Part shown: positions 8,153 through 17,197 of the stretch, piece after piece | Position numbering within the stretch: the stretch's first letter is position 1 | Layout of the letters: every line of letters starts with the position of its first letter | Source of the DNA: Actibacterium atlanticum | Lineage (GTDB): Bacteria > Pseudomonadota > Alphaproteobacteria > Rhodobacterales > Rhodobacteraceae | NCBI RefSeq assembly: GCF_000671395.1 | Contig: NZ_AQQY01000012.1 | Coordinates: forward strand, 1-64,000 | DNA length: 64,000 bases | Direction: 5' to 3' | Translations under genes and position numbers: made by a program | The notes under the pieces: generated by a model | Seen by the model: only the letters and a program-made list of their open reading frames with translations | Told to the model about the DNA's origin: nothing | Databases searched by the model: none

Positions 8153-9124
8153 ATGCGCGCTTATAAAGTCACTGAAACCGGGCAACCTCCCCGACTGGCA
8201 CAGTGTGACACGCCAATCCCTGCAACCGGAGAGGTTTTGGTAAAAATCCATGCCTGTGGGCTGAATTTTGCCGACCTTTTGATGATAAAGGGCAAATATC
8301 AGGACACGCCCGCTGTGCCCTTCACCCTTGGCCTGGAACTTTCTGGCACGATCGAGGCCGTGGGGCCCGGAGCCGATTCGTCTTTGACGGGAAAAAATGT
8401 GGCTGTGTTCGCCGGACAGGGTGGATTGGCAGAGTATGGCTGCTTCCCGGTGGATCGCTGCGTTGTCATGCCCGAAAATATGAGCTTCGCCGAAGCAGCC
8501 GCTTTTCAGGTGGCTTATGGCACCAGCCATGTCGCGCTGGACTATAAAGCGCGATTGCAGGCTGGTGAGACGCTTCTGGTTCTGGGCGCGGCAGGGGGTG
8601 TTGGCCTTACGGCAGTAGAAATCGGCAAACGCATGGGCGCGCGCGTCATCGCCGTGGCGCGCGGCGCGGCCAAACTGGACGTCGCGCGCAAGGCGGGGGC
8701 CGATATCTGTATTGATGCCGAGGTCGATGACTTGCGTGAACAGATCAAAGCCCTGGGCGGTGCCGATGTGGTCTATGACGCTGTTGGCGGCGATCTGTTT
8801 CGCGCCGCGTTCCGCGCGACCAACCCCGACGGGCGCATTTTAGCCATCGGCCACGCCAGCGGAGACGTGCCGCAGATCCCGGCCAACCACTTGCTGGTCA
8901 AAAATATTTCGGTTCTTGGCCTGTATTGGGGCGGCTACATGAAGTTTAAACCGTCAGTTTTGACCGACAGCATGGCGCAACTGTTCAGCTGGTTTGCCGA
9001 GGGCGGTCTGACGCCCCACATCAGCCATGAACTTCCGCTGGAACGTGCGGACGAGGCGCTGGAGCTTCTTAAATCCCGCCGCTCCACCGGCAAGGTCGTG
9101 GTTACGATGCACTCGCCAGCCTAG
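8153..9124 (+). CDS. NADPH:quinone oxidoreductase family protein
   Basis: A 323-residue medium-chain dehydrogenase/reductase of the zinc-free quinone oxidoreductase branch. The N-terminal GroES-like domain includes HACGLNFADLLMIKGKYQ. The Rossmann domain has the nucleotide loop LGAAGGVGLTAVEIGKRMGA near residue 145, and the C-terminus has RSTGKVVV. These features place it with NADPH:quinone reductases that may also reduce enones. The start is at 8153, where the protein matches the family N-terminus (MRAYKVTE) behind GAGG. A longer reading from 7892 is rejected. The 3' end overlaps the convergent LysR gene by 23 bases. Confidence 0.88.
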   Translation: MRAYKVTETGQPPRLAQCDTPIPATGEVLVKIHACGLNFADLLMIKGKYQDTPAVPFTLGLELSGTIEAVGPGADSSLTGKNVAVFAGQGGLAEYGCFPVDRCVVMPENMSFAEAAAFQVAYGTSHVALDYKARLQAGETLLVLGAAGGVGLTAVEIGKRMGARVIAVARGAAKLDVARKAGADICIDAEVDDLREQIKALGGADVVYDAVGGDLFRAAFRATNPDGRILAIGHASGDVPQIPANHLLVKNISVLGLYWGGYMKFKPSVLTDSMAQLFSWFAEGGLTPHISHELPLERADEALELLKSRRSTGKVVVTMHSPA

Positions 9125-9986
9125 GCGCACCTTGCTGCTGGATATAGGCTTGGCGCAACAATTGGGTCAGGGTCTCGACGATCTCGCCCTTGCCCACATC
9201 TGACCGATACAGGTTGATCTTCAGGCGCGGCAAGTCGGGCAATGCACCGTGATGCTGGATCCTTTCCAGATGTGGGGGCTCGGCGCCCTCAATCACTGTG
9301 TGGACGGCAAGATCGGCGGTCACCGTGGCCTCGATCGTGCGGCTTGAGGAGCTTTCCACCGCCATCTCCCAAGGGAGTCCCGCCGCATCCAGCGCCCGCT
9401 GCACCGGCACCCGGAAGCGACATTTGTATTCATAGGCCAGCTGCAGGGGCCGCGATTTCCACGCGTGCCCATTGGGCGCACCCACCCAAACCAAGGGCGC
9501 TTCGATCAAGGTTTCACCACCCGCATCAGGATCATCCTCGGTGGTCAGAATCACATCGACCTCGCCCTTGGCGAACTGCTCTTTCAGCTCGCTGGTGAAA
9601 GAGGACAACAAGTGCACCTTTACCCGCGGATACTCAGCCGCGAACATCCGAAGCACCTGTGGGATCGCCGGATAGACGATGTCATGGGGCACGCCCAGCA
9701 CCACGTCGCCCTCAAACTCCTGCGCGGTCAGGCGGGCGTAGATCTCGTCATTCAGCTGCAACATCCGCCGGGCATAGCCCAATAGTTGCTCTCCGGCGGT
9801 GGTCAGTGTGATCTGGCGCGAGCTGCGATCAAAAAGCTGCGTATCCAGCATTTCTTCCAATCTCTTGATCTGCATCGACACTGCAGATTGCGTCAGATTC
9901 AAAAAGCCCGCTGCACGGGTCACCCCCCCCGAGTCTGCCACCGCCACAAAAGACCTAAGGGCCGTCATATCCAGATTTCGCGCCAT
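9102..9986 (-). CDS. LysR-family transcriptional regulator
   Basis: A 294-residue LTTR. The N-terminal winged helix-turn-helix spans about residues 6-66 (MTALRSFVAVADSGGVTRAA, NLTQSAVSMQIKRLEEML), followed by the linker helix and a periplasmic-binding-protein-like effector domain from about residue 90. The effector is unknown. It is convergent with the quinone oxidoreductase, overlapping it at the 3' end, and divergent from the DUF1127 gene, whose promoter region (9987-10110) it could control as LTTRs often do. Confidence 0.9.
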   Translation of the reverse strand: MARNLDMTALRSFVAVADSGGVTRAAGFLNLTQSAVSMQIKRLEEMLDTQLFDRSSRQITLTTAGEQLLGYARRMLQLNDEIYARLTAQEFEGDVVLGVPHDIVYPAIPQVLRMFAAEYPRVKVHLLSSFTSELKEQFAKGEVDVILTTEDDPDAGGETLIEAPLVWVGAPNGHAWKSRPLQLAYEYKCRFRVPVQRALDAAGLPWEMAVESSSSRTIEATVTADLAVHTVIEGAEPPHLERIQHHGALPDLPRLKINLYRSDVGKGEIVETLTQLLRQAYIQQQGAPRLASAS

Positions 9987-10110
9987 ATCAAGTTTCCTGA
10001 TGCATCACATAAAAATCATTCGTTTGAGGAATGATACAGGTTCCACATATAAGATCAACAGAACTGATGAAACAAACCCAACCCATCACCAAAACGTAAA
10101 GGCTGAAACG

Positions 10111-10329
10111 ATGACCCACTTTACCCAATATCTCGGCACGGCCCGGGCGCACGGGCGCCAGGGCTCATTCTTCACCTCGCTGCGTGCTGCTTTCATGCTG
10201 GGCAAACAACGCCACGAACTGGCACAGCTGAGCGATGCCCAACTGGACGATCTGGGCCTGACCCGCGATCAGGTTCTGGCCGAAGCAAAGCGCCCTGTTT
10301 GGGATGTTCCCAGCAACTGGCGCGGTTAA
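10111..10329 (+). CDS. DUF1127 small protein
   Basis: A 72-residue basic protein. Its C-terminal half carries the DUF1127 pattern: ELAQLSDAQLDDLGLTRDQV, followed by a short acidic and aromatic tail ending PSNWRG. In alphaproteobacteria such proteins have been linked to RNA binding, sRNA turnover and phosphate or stress responses. Nothing here shows which applies. The ATG at 10111 has the weak upstream site AAAGG. It is divergent from the LysR gene. Confidence 0.8.
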   Translation: MTHFTQYLGTARAHGRQGSFFTSLRAAFMLGKQRHELAQLSDAQLDDLGLTRDQVLAEAKRPVWDVPSNWRG

Positions 10330-10466
10330 AACGTGCAATTCCGCCGCATCTTAACCAGATGCGACGCAGCACCACTTGAAAACCGGGCCGTGTTTGCCGA
10401 TATTTCAGGGCAAGTGCGGCCCGAATTCCATCTGGCCGCCAGTTCGGGAAACTCTGGAGGCATTTG

Positions 10467-11189
10467 ATGTCCGAATTCAACACGATCCGCGCGGGTCAGG
10501 CAGGTGTAAACACCGCCCAGATTGACGCAGGCCTGCGCGCGCATATGAACAAAGTCTACGGCACCATGTCCGTGGGCCTGCTGCTGACCGCGCTGGTTGC
10601 CTGGGCCGTTGGCACCAATGACGCAATGGTCGCCGCTGTCTTTGGCACACCGCTGAAGTGGCTGGTGATGTTCGCGCCGCTAATCATGGTCTTCGCCTTT
10701 GGCGCAATGATCAACCGCCTGTCCGCTTCGGGCGCGCAGCTGTTCTTCTATGCCTTCTCGGCACTGATGGGCCTGTCGATCAGCTATATCTTCGCCGTCT
10801 ACACCGGCTTCTCGATCGCGCAAACCTTCCTGATCACCTCGATCGCCTTTGCCGGGCTGTCGCTGTGGGGCTACACCACCAAGAAAGACATCTCGGGCTG
10901 GGGCAGCTTCCTGATTATGGGCGTGATCGGCATCCTGATCGCCTCGATCGTCAACATCTTCCTGGGTTCGCCCGCGATCCAATTCGCGATCTCAATCCTG
11001 GGTGTGCTGATCTTTGCTGGCCTGACCGCCTATGACACACAGAAGATCAAAACCGACTATCTGGCACATGCACATGCGATGGATCAGGAATGGCTGGGCA
11101 AGTCCGCCATCATGGGCGCTCTCAGCCTGTACCTGGACTTCATCAACCTGTTCATGTTCCTGCTGCAGTTCCTTGGCAACCGCGAATAA
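10467..11189 (+). CDS. Bax inhibitor-1/YccA family membrane protein
   Basis: A 240-residue integral membrane protein with about seven hydrophobic helices (starting near residues 32, 62, 85, 115, 140, 168 and 215). The BI-1 signature region is visible near the end of helix six: LIFAGLTAYDTQKIK. Family members conduct or modulate Ca2+/H+ leak, or interact with FtsH (YccA). The role here is unknown. The ATG at 10467 lies 6 bases after TGGAGG, and an in-frame TTG one codon upstream is less likely. A good Rho-independent terminator follows within 25 bases, so the gene is monocistronic. Confidence 0.92.
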   Translation: MSEFNTIRAGQAGVNTAQIDAGLRAHMNKVYGTMSVGLLLTALVAWAVGTNDAMVAAVFGTPLKWLVMFAPLIMVFAFGAMINRLSASGAQLFFYAFSALMGLSISYIFAVYTGFSIAQTFLITSIAFAGLSLWGYTTKKDISGWGSFLIMGVIGILIASIVNIFLGSPAIQFAISILGVLIFAGLTAYDTQKIKTDYLAHAHAMDQEWLGKSAIMGALSLYLDFINLFMFLLQFLGNRE

Positions 11190-11212
11190 GCACAAGACAC
11201 ATATCCAAACCG

Positions 11213-11243
11213 AAAAGGGCCGGCACATCGCTGGCCCTTTTTC
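11213..11243 (+). terminator. Rho-independent terminator of the BI-1 gene
   Basis: A stem AAAAGGGCC pairs with GGCCCTTTT around a short loop, followed immediately by T residues. It lies 24 bases after the BI-1 family stop codon. Confidence 0.85.
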
Positions 11244-11332
11244 GTTGCCCTGCCCACAGGCACCAACCCGAGGGGCCATCGGCCCCGAGACATCTGACGC
11301 GCGCGCAGCGCGCGCCTTTTGACAGCGCCAAC

Positions 11333-11360
11333 GAAAAAGGCCACGCAATCGCGTGGCCCC
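11333..11360 (-). terminator. Rho-independent terminator of rpmG
   Basis: On the minus strand GGCCACGC pairs with GCGTGGCC around a four-base loop and is followed by TTTTT. It lies 23 bases downstream of the rpmG stop. Confidence 0.87.
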
Positions 11361-11383
11361 ATTCACAGTCCTGAAAGGTGATC

Positions 11384-11551
11384 TTACTTGATCTTGCCTT
11401 CCTTGTACTCGACGTGCTTACGCACAACCGGGTCGTATTTGTTGACAACCATCTTCTCGGTCATGGTCTTGGCATTCTTCTTGGTCACATAGAAGTGGCC
11501 GGTGCCCGCGGTCGAGTTCAGGCGGATCTTAATTGTAGCTGGCTTCGCCAT
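11384..11551 (-). CDS. rpmG: 50S ribosomal protein L33
   Basis: A 55-residue basic ribosomal protein of the large subunit. The sequence begins [18 protein letters not shown] and contains the conserved FYVTKKN and [14 protein letters not shown] stretches. It lacks the zinc-binding cysteines of the C+ form, which is usual in alphaproteobacteria. GAGAAG lies upstream of the ATG, and a strong terminator follows. The gene stands alone between the BI-1 gene and rnpB. Confidence 0.95.
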   Translation of the reverse strand: MAKPATIKIRLNSTAGTGHFYVTKKNAKTMTEKMVVNKYDPVVRKHVEYKEGKIK

Positions 11552-11664
11552 GTTTCTCTTCTCCGTCGCGCGGGCGGGTTACGCCCGTGAAATCTGTATG
11601 AAGCCCGCCTTTTACCCGCCCGCGCGCCCGAGTCAACCACAAGCAAGCAAAAACCCCAAGAAAT

Positions 11665-12060
11665 CATGCACGGATGGCCTGTAAGCCGGATTCTGTCCCG
11701 GGGTTGCCCCCTTGGATGATCATTCCTCTGGGCCTGTCGTTGCCAACAGGCTCTAGCTGCCAACCCGAACCTTCAGGGCCAAAGCCGCCCTGCGGGGTCG
11801 CCCCCGCGTGAGGTTCCTATTTGGCATTGCTCCGGGTGGGGCTTGCCGTGCCGGTTCTGTTGCCAGACCCGCGGTGGGCTCTTACCCCACCTTTTCAGCC
11901 TTACCCCAGCGTATCGCAGCGCGATGCACGAGGGCGGTTTCTTCTCTGTGGCGCTTTCCCTCGGGTTGCCCCGGCCGGGCATTACCCGGCACCCTTGCCT
12001 TGTGGAGTCCGGACTTTCCTCGAGGTTGCCCCCGCGATCACCCAGCCATCCGTGCCCGCC
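11665..12060 (-). ncRNA. rnpB: RNase P RNA (type A)
   Basis: The catalytic RNA of ribonuclease P, which trims tRNA 5' ends. On the minus strand the 5' half carries the universally conserved GAGGAAAGTCCGGACTCC (P4 5' strand), and the 3' half carries GACAGAATCCGGCTTAC (P4 3' strand). Helix P1 is formed by GCACGGATGG (12055-12046) with CCATCCGTGC (11677-11668), which sets the ends within a few bases. The length of about 395 nt fits alphaproteobacterial type A RNAs. No long T-run terminator is obvious downstream. Exact 5' and 3' ends are estimated. Confidence 0.96.
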
Positions 12061-12064
12061 TGAC

Positions 12065-12769
12065 TTAGGTCAGCCCGGCGTTCCGGTCAACGGGGAAGCG
12101 CGTGGCCAGATCGCCCATCAAAGCGCGGTCTGTGTCGTCCAACGCGCCTTTTGCAAAGGGGCGAAAGCGCTGGCGAAAGGCCTGAAGAAGGGCTTCGGCA
12201 GGCGCATCTGGATAGCCAAAGCGACGGGCATCCGCGACAAAGTCCCCTGCCCGCCCCGGCTGGGGCCAAACCGACAGGCCCTGTCGCGCAAGGCGTTGCC
12301 AATCGAACCGTGTGCCCGGGTCAAACTTGCGCTCTGGTGCCATGTCAGAGTGTCCAATGACCCCTTGGGCGCCAATATCCCAGCGGGTCATGATCTGGAG
12401 CAACAACGCCTCCAGCGTCACCATCTGTGGCTCAGGGAACGGATGCGCGCCGGTATTGGCCAACTCAATCCCAATGGAGCGCGAGTTCACATCTTCGCGC
12501 CCTCCCCAGCCCCCTGCACCGGCATGCCAAGCGCGCTGATCCTCGGCGACGAGGCTGTAGAGCGTGCCATCTTCAGCGATCAGGTAATGCGCGGATACCT
12601 CGGCCACCGGGTCACACAAACGCTCAAGCGCCGCCTTGGCGCTTTGCATCGCGGTGTAATGGATCACGATAAGTTCGGGGCGCAGCCCATCGCGACGTGG
12701 GCCGAAGTTGGGCGACGGATGGGTCAGGTTCAACGGTTCAGGGCGTTGCGAAATGGCGTTGGGTCCCAT
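12065..12769 (-). CDS. N-acetylmuramoyl-L-alanine amidase, AmpD type
   Basis: Zinc amidase of the Amidase_2 family that cuts the lactyl-amide bond between MurNAc and the stem peptide, in muropeptide recycling or wall turnover. Seen are the Zn-ligand His in LIVIHYTA, HYLIAEDGTLYSLV, QRAWHAGAGGW, SIGIELAN and the last ligands in GHSDMAPERKFDPG. No signal peptide is visible, so a cytoplasmic AmpD-like role is likely. The start is uncertain. The ATG at 12769 overlaps the upstream gene by 40 bases, while a TTG at 12733 would overlap its stop as TTGA and remove 12 residues that do not look like the family. Confidence 0.88.
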   Translation of the reverse strand: MGPNAISQRPEPLNLTHPSPNFGPRRDGLRPELIVIHYTAMQSAKAALERLCDPVAEVSAHYLIAEDGTLYSLVAEDQRAWHAGAGGWGGREDVNSRSIGIELANTGAHPFPEPQMVTLEALLLQIMTRWDIGAQGVIGHSDMAPERKFDPGTRFDWQRLARQGLSVWPQPGRAGDFVADARRFGYPDAPAEALLQAFRQRFRPFAKGALDDTDRALMGDLATRFPVDRNAGLT

Positions 12770-13380
12770 TCACAGGCGAATCCATCGCCATCGGGGTCCA
12801 GGTTCAGCTTGTCCTTTTCAGGACCTCCGGCCTTCAAGAAGGCCTCTTGCGCCTTGTCACCCGATGTATAGCGCACGCAATTGCGGTTGTAATCCGACAG
12901 ACGCAGGCGGTTACGGCTATAGATCGCTTGCCCCGGCAGGTTGGTGGTGGCCAGCGCGAATTCCACGATGTTCGGGCCGCCTGATCCCGAGCGGGTCGGA
13001 ACGGCTGTGGGCTGAACAACCTGATATTGCTCGCGCTGTGCAGCCAGACGCGCGGCATCTGATTCGATACTTTCGCGCGACGCCACTGCGCCAAAATCCT
13101 GCTCGTCCGAAATACTTGGATTGCTGGTGTTCACCACGACCTGCGCAGGCTGGGTTGGCACGACGGGGGTGTTGTCCGCAGGTTGCGTTGCCGCGGTCTG
13201 TGTCGTAGCCACGGGGGGCTGCACGGTTACGGGCTGCGCCGCGGCGCCAGCCAGCTCGGCCTCGCGCTGGCGCTGATAGTCATCATAGTCGCCAAACCCA
13301 ACCCCGGCGGCAGAGTTGGGAACGTCAGGGCTACAGGCTGCCAGCGTGGCAGCGGCAATGATCGGCAATACGAAACGCAT
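12730..13380 (-). CDS. Lipoprotein with C-terminal excalibur domain
   Basis: A 216-residue exported protein. The N-terminal signal ends in the lipobox TLAAC. A long low-complexity Ala/Gln/Pro/Thr linker follows (about 40-150). Two Cys-containing segments at the end match the excalibur calcium-binding motif: NCVRYTSG and LDPDGDGFACEWDP, a DxDxDG loop followed by Cys. It probably binds Ca2+ in the periplasm. The gene is upstream of, and coupled to, the AmpD-type amidase gene, suggesting a role at the cell wall. The start at MRFVLPII was chosen because the signal peptide begins there. Confidence 0.82.
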   Translation of the reverse strand: MRFVLPIIAAATLAACSPDVPNSAAGVGFGDYDDYQRQREAELAGAAAQPVTVQPPVATTQTAATQPADNTPVVPTQPAQVVVNTSNPSISDEQDFGAVASRESIESDAARLAAQREQYQVVQPTAVPTRSGSGGPNIVEFALATTNLPGQAIYSRNRLRLSDYNRNCVRYTSGDKAQEAFLKAGGPEKDKLNLDPDGDGFACEWDPTPFRNALNR

Positions 13381-13416
13381 GTGAAGAACCTGCTCTGGTC
13401 GCTTTTCCAAGCGCTT

Positions 13417-14898
13417 TTACCACCATTTCGCCGGCTTGGAAACAAACCCGGCTGCGTTTTCAAGCGCATAGGCGGTGTTCAGCAGATCATCCTCGGCCCA
13501 CGGGCGGCCAATCAGCTGCAATCCAAGCGGCAAACCCTCGGCGCTCATCCCAGCCGGAACCGAAATGCCGGGCAGGCCCGCAAGGTTCACGGTGACGGTG
13601 AAAACGTCGTTCAGATACATTTCAACCGGGTCAGCATCGGTCATTTCACCCAAGCCAAACGCGGGCGACGGGGTGGCCGGGGTCAGGATGGCATCAATGC
13701 CGTCCGCGAACACGGTGTCAAAGTCGCGCTTGATCAACGCGCGCACCTTGCGGGCACGGTTGTAATAGGCGTCATAGAAACCCGCCGACAGCACATAGGT
13801 GCCGATCATCACGCGGCGCTGAACCTCGGGGCCAAAGCCTTCGGCGCGGGTCTTTTCATACATCTGGTCGATGCCGTCACCGGCGGCCAGCTTGGCGCGG
13901 TGGCCATAGCGCACACCGTCATAGCGGGCGAGGTTGCTGGATGCCTCAGCCGGGGCAATCACGTAATAGGCAGGCAGCGCGTATTTGGTGTGCGGCAGGG
14001 TGATATCGACAATCTCAGCCCCCGCATCGCGCAGCATGGCAGCGCCGTCCTGCCACAGCTTTTCGATCTCGGCGGGCATGCCGTCCATGCGGTATTCCTT
14101 TGGGATACCGATCTTCTTGCCTTTGATGTCACCAGTCAGCGCGGCCTCAAAATCGGGCAGCGGGAAATCGGCGCTGGTGCTGTCCTTGGGGTCATGTCCA
14201 GCCATGGCCTGCAGCATGATCGCGGCGTCGCGCACCGACTTGGTCATCGGGCCCGCCTGATCCAGCGAGCTGGCAAAGGCCACCACACCCCAGCGCGAGC
14301 AGCGGCCATAAGTCGGCTTCAGACCGGTGATGCCGGTAAAGGCGGCGGGCTGACGGATCGAGCCGCCAGTGTCGGTGCCGGTTGCCGCCAGACACAGATC
14401 GGCCGCTACGGCCGAGGCCGACCCGCCCGAGCTGCCGCCCGGGGTCAGTTGACGATCATCCACCTTCCACGGGTTCACGGCGTTGCCGTACACCGAAGTT
14501 TCATTCGAGCTGCCCATGGCGAACTCGTCCATGTTCAGCTTACCCAGCATCACCGCGCCATTATCGAACAGGTTCTGGCTGACGGTGGATTCGTATTCGG
14601 GCGTGAACCCTTCGAGGATGCCAGATGCGGCCTGCGAAGCGACACCCTTGGTGCAAAACAAATCCTTGATGCCCAGCGGGATGCCACACATGGCGGGCGC
14701 ATCCCCTGCTTTGATGCGGGCGTCAGCGGCTTTAGCCTGCTCCAGCGCGATCTCGGGCGTTTTGTGCACAAACGCGCCCAGCGCATCGGCAGCGTCAATT
14801 TCCGAAAGGCAGGATTCGGTCAGCTCGACAGCGGTGGTGTCGCCCTTGCGCAGCGCATCCCGGGCGGCGGCGATGGTCAGTTTCGACAGATCAGACAT
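13417..14898 (-). CDS. gatA: Asp-tRNA(Asn)/Glu-tRNA(Gln) amidotransferase subunit A
   Basis: The amidase subunit of GatCAB, which releases ammonia from glutamine to amidate mischarged Glu-tRNA(Gln) or Asp-tRNA(Asn). The 493-residue length is standard. The catalytic Ser-cisSer-Lys triad is visible as K78 (GIPLGIKDL), S156 in the GGSSGGS loop and S180 in DTGGSIRQP. Its ATG overlaps the gatC stop by one base. gatB is not in this window, which is common in alphaproteobacteria. Confidence 0.97.
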   Translation of the reverse strand: MSDLSKLTIAAARDALRKGDTTAVELTESCLSEIDAADALGAFVHKTPEIALEQAKAADARIKAGDAPAMCGIPLGIKDLFCTKGVASQAASGILEGFTPEYESTVSQNLFDNGAVMLGKLNMDEFAMGSSNETSVYGNAVNPWKVDDRQLTPGGSSGGSASAVAADLCLAATGTDTGGSIRQPAAFTGITGLKPTYGRCSRWGVVAFASSLDQAGPMTKSVRDAAIMLQAMAGHDPKDSTSADFPLPDFEAALTGDIKGKKIGIPKEYRMDGMPAEIEKLWQDGAAMLRDAGAEIVDITLPHTKYALPAYYVIAPAEASSNLARYDGVRYGHRAKLAAGDGIDQMYEKTRAEGFGPEVQRRVMIGTYVLSAGFYDAYYNRARKVRALIKRDFDTVFADGIDAILTPATPSPAFGLGEMTDADPVEMYLNDVFTVTVNLAGLPGISVPAGMSAEGLPLGLQLIGRPWAEDDLLNTAYALENAAGFVSKPAKWW

Positions 14899-15185
14899 TA
14901 TTCCACCACCTTCGGCACAGCAAAGAACCCTTCGCGCGCATCCGGCGCATTTGACAGAACCTTTTCGGCCTGATCGCCATCGGTCACCACGTCTTCGCGA
15001 CGTTTCAAACGCATCGGCGTCACACTGGTCATCGGCTCAACGCCTTCGACATCCACTTCATTGAGCTGCTCCATGAAAGTCAGGATGTTCGACAGCTCGC
15101 CTGCCAGCGCGGGCAGATCGTCTTCTTCAACGGCAATGCGGGCCAGATGGGCCACGCGGCGCGCGGTATCAATGTCGATGGACAT
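14898..15185 (-). CDS. gatC: Asp-tRNA(Asn)/Glu-tRNA(Gln) amidotransferase subunit C
   Basis: The 95-residue belt subunit that wraps between GatA and GatB. Family features seen are [16 protein letters not shown], then the [19 protein letters not shown] segment and the C-terminal [14 protein letters not shown]. It is first in a gatC-gatA operon and is expressed with gatA through a one-base stop/start overlap. Confidence 0.95.
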   Translation of the reverse strand: MSIDIDTARRVAHLARIAVEEDDLPALAGELSNILTFMEQLNEVDVEGVEPMTSVTPMRLKRREDVVTDGDQAEKVLSNAPDAREGFFAVPKVVE

Positions 15186-15218
15186 GAGGCACTCCGAAAC
15201 TCTGGGTTAGCCGAGGGT

Positions 15219-15881
15219 TTAGCCGCGCGCGGCGCGACCTGCAAGCATGTGACGGCGGTAAAGCTCGATCATCCAGCCCAGCATGAGCGCATTCAGGCAA
15301 TGCCAGGCGAAGTGGGTGCCAATTGGCCACGCTCCGCACAGGGGTTCATCGACCGTACGAAAGGTCAGCGATACGACCAAAAGCGCCGCGCCGATCCCTA
15401 GGTTCCAGGCAGTGGTTGGTGCTCGGCGCGCCAACGCAACAGCATAGGCAGCGATCAGTACAGGGATGGGCGCATAGCCGGTGGAACTGCCCAACCATTC
15501 AAGCTTTTGTAAGATCGGCAGGGTCAGAACCGCATAGGGAAAGAACAGTGCCGTGACGCCCAGCGCGGGCCATAATGACAGGTTCCAGAAATGCAGATTG
15601 GCGCCAAGGATGAACAACAGCACGAATATCGCAATCGGCGCGACATCCAGTACCGCGGCCCAAGGCGTCGCGAAGGTGTGAAACAGCGCCGAACCGATCC
15701 CGATCGCCGCCAGCGTGATCACCAACGCCATGGCCAATGGTAAGTCCTGCCCCCGCACCCGGCGCCACATAACCCAAGCCGCGACCAAAAACGCCGCGTT
15801 GGTCAGGGCGTTGATTGGCTCGGCCCAAAGCCCGGGTTCTAAGCGTTCGCAATATCCGTCAATCTGCTGTGTCCAATTCAC
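15219..15881 (-). CDS. Alkaline-ceramidase-family membrane protein
   Basis: A 220-residue polytopic membrane protein with about seven helices. The ceramidase (CREST) superfamily metal-site pattern is visible: an N-terminal acidic segment YCERLEPGLWAEPINALTN, then IGSALFHTFATPWAAVLDV with the conserved Ser, His and Asp, and a late GTHFAWHCLNA with two His. The likely role is membrane-embedded Zn-dependent amide hydrolysis. The substrate in bacteria is not known. It lies upstream of gatCA in the same direction (33-base gap) and is divergent from the UPF0173 hydrolase, with a 50-base shared promoter region. Confidence 0.75.
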   Translation of the reverse strand: MNWTQQIDGYCERLEPGLWAEPINALTNAAFLVAAWVMWRRVRGQDLPLAMALVITLAAIGIGSALFHTFATPWAAVLDVAPIAIFVLLFILGANLHFWNLSLWPALGVTALFFPYAVLTLPILQKLEWLGSSTGYAPIPVLIAAYAVALARRAPTTAWNLGIGAALLVVSLTFRTVDEPLCGAWPIGTHFAWHCLNALMLGWMIELYRRHMLAGRAARG

Positions 15882-15932
15882 GTGACACGGCCTTTCGCAG
15901 TGCTAGGGTAGGTCTAAATATAGGAGGCTGAC

Positions 15933-16625
15933 ATGAAAATCACATGGCTGGGCCACTCCGGCTTTCGTATTGAAATTGGCGATCAGGTGCTACTGGTCGA
16001 CCCATGGCTGACCGGCAACCCGATGTTCCCAACCGACAAGCGTGCCGAGGCCATCGCAGGGGCGACGCATATTCTTCTGAGCCACGCCCATGGCGATCAT
16101 TGTGGTGACGCGCTGGTCCTAGCCAAAGAATTGGACATCCCCTTGGTGGGTATCTTTGATCTGATCGCATGGTGGGAAGACACCGAAGGCATTCAAGGCA
16201 TAGGTTTCAACAAAGGCGGTTCAGTAATGCTGGGCGAGGTTCGTGTCACCATGGTGCAAGCAGTGCATTCATCCACCTTGCGCGGGCAAGACGGACCGGT
16301 GGCCGTCGGGTCCGAAGCCGGATTCATGATCAGCCACAACCAGCGCACGATCTACTTTTCTGGTGATACAGACGTCACCATGGATATGCAGATCATGCAG
16401 GACCTGCATCAGCCCGAAATCGGCATCCTGTGCGCAGGAGGACATTTCACCATGGATATGCGCCGCGCCTCCTATGCGGCGCAAACGTTCTTTAATTTTA
16501 AAACCGTGATCCCATGTCACTATCGCACATTCCCGCTGCTCGAACAGGATGCCTCGGTGATGAAGGACACCCTACCGGGCATCGACGTTATCGAACCTGA
16601 GGTGCTCGACCCGATTTTGCTTTAG
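15933..16625 (+). CDS. UPF0173-type metal-dependent hydrolase
   Basis: A 230-residue metallo-beta-lactamase-fold hydrolase. The metal-binding motif SHAHGDH spans residues 50-56 (H51, H53, D55, H56). Other ligands are VHSSTLRG, FSGDTDVTMDM and CHYRTFP. The N-terminus MKITWLGHSGF is characteristic of the UPF0173 group. Substrate unknown. GGAGG lies upstream of the ATG. A structured repeat follows the stop. Confidence 0.88.
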   Translation: MKITWLGHSGFRIEIGDQVLLVDPWLTGNPMFPTDKRAEAIAGATHILLSHAHGDHCGDALVLAKELDIPLVGIFDLIAWWEDTEGIQGIGFNKGGSVMLGEVRVTMVQAVHSSTLRGQDGPVAVGSEAGFMISHNQRTIYFSGDTDVTMDMQIMQDLHQPEIGILCAGGHFTMDMRRASYAAQTFFNFKTVIPCHYRTFPLLEQDASVMKDTLPGIDVIEPEVLDPILL

Positions 16626-16639
16626 GGGCGCTGCCCCCG

Positions 16640-16745
16640 GCCCTTTGGGCCTCCCCCGGGATATTTCGCCCAAAGCAAGCATGGAAAGTGACGCATCCAG
16701 AGTTTGCTTTGGTTCAAATATCCGCGCCGCAGGCATGAAATTCAG
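16640..16745. repeat. Inverted-repeat intergenic element between convergent genes
   Basis: Two arms face each other: GGGATATTTCGCCCAAAGC near 16658 and, on the other strand, GCGGATATTTGAACCAAAGC near 16724. They can form a long imperfect hairpin between the convergent hydrolase and tadA genes, and may end transcription from both sides. The arm sequence resembles the element at 23318-23352, and I associate this kind of phrase (A/T-rich TATTT core next to CCTCC..CGGG) with dispersed repeats in Roseobacter-group genomes. It just reaches the tadA stop codon. Confidence 0.55.
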
Positions 16746-17197
16746 TCCCGCTTCGTGGCGAAGAAGTCCTTTAGCAATGTCGCGGCCTCATCAGCGGCGA
16801 TGCCATCATACACCTCGGGTACATGATGAGATTGCGGATGGCTGAAAATGCGCGGCCCGTGCAAAACCCCGCCTGACTTAGGGTCAGACGCGCCGAAGTA
16901 GACCCGCGCGATGCGGGCTTGACTGATCACCGAGGCGCACATTGGGCAAGGTTCCAGCGTTACGTACAGGTCACAGCCCGGCAAGCGCTCGGTCCCAAGC
17001 TGGGCACAGGCGGCTCGGATCGCCAGCATTTCGGCATGGGCGCTGGGGTCGTGATCTTGCCGCGTGCGGTTGCCGGCCTTGGCCAGCACTTGACCTTCGG
17101 CCGACACCACCACGGCGCCCACCGGCACTTCGCCCCGCGCGGCGGCGGCGCGGGCCTCTTGCAGGGCAAGTTCCATATGGCTGGTGAAACCGGTCAT
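16742..17197 (-). CDS. tadA: tRNA-specific adenosine deaminase
   Basis: Deaminates adenosine 34 of tRNA-Arg(ACG) to inosine. The 151-residue protein has the cytidine-deaminase-fold zinc site: H54-A-E56 in PSAHAEMLAIR and P83-C84-P-M-C87 in LEPCPMCASV. EVPVGAVVV and ARVYFGASDPKSGG also match TadA. It is divergent from the pseudouridine synthase gene across 75 bases. Both genes act on RNA. Confidence 0.94.
   Translation of the reverse strand: MTGFTSHMELALQEARAAAARGEVPVGAVVVSAEGQVLAKAGNRTRQDHDPSAHAEMLAIRAACAQLGTERLPGCDLYVTLEPCPMCASVISQARIARVYFGASDPKSGGVLHGPRIFSHPQSHHVPEVYDGIAADEAATLLKDFFATKRD

Noticed and set aside
13183-14973. A 596-codon plus-strand open frame
   Set aside because: It is antisense to gatA and gatC, which are unmistakable. 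The translation is low in recognisable motifs and reflects high GC content.
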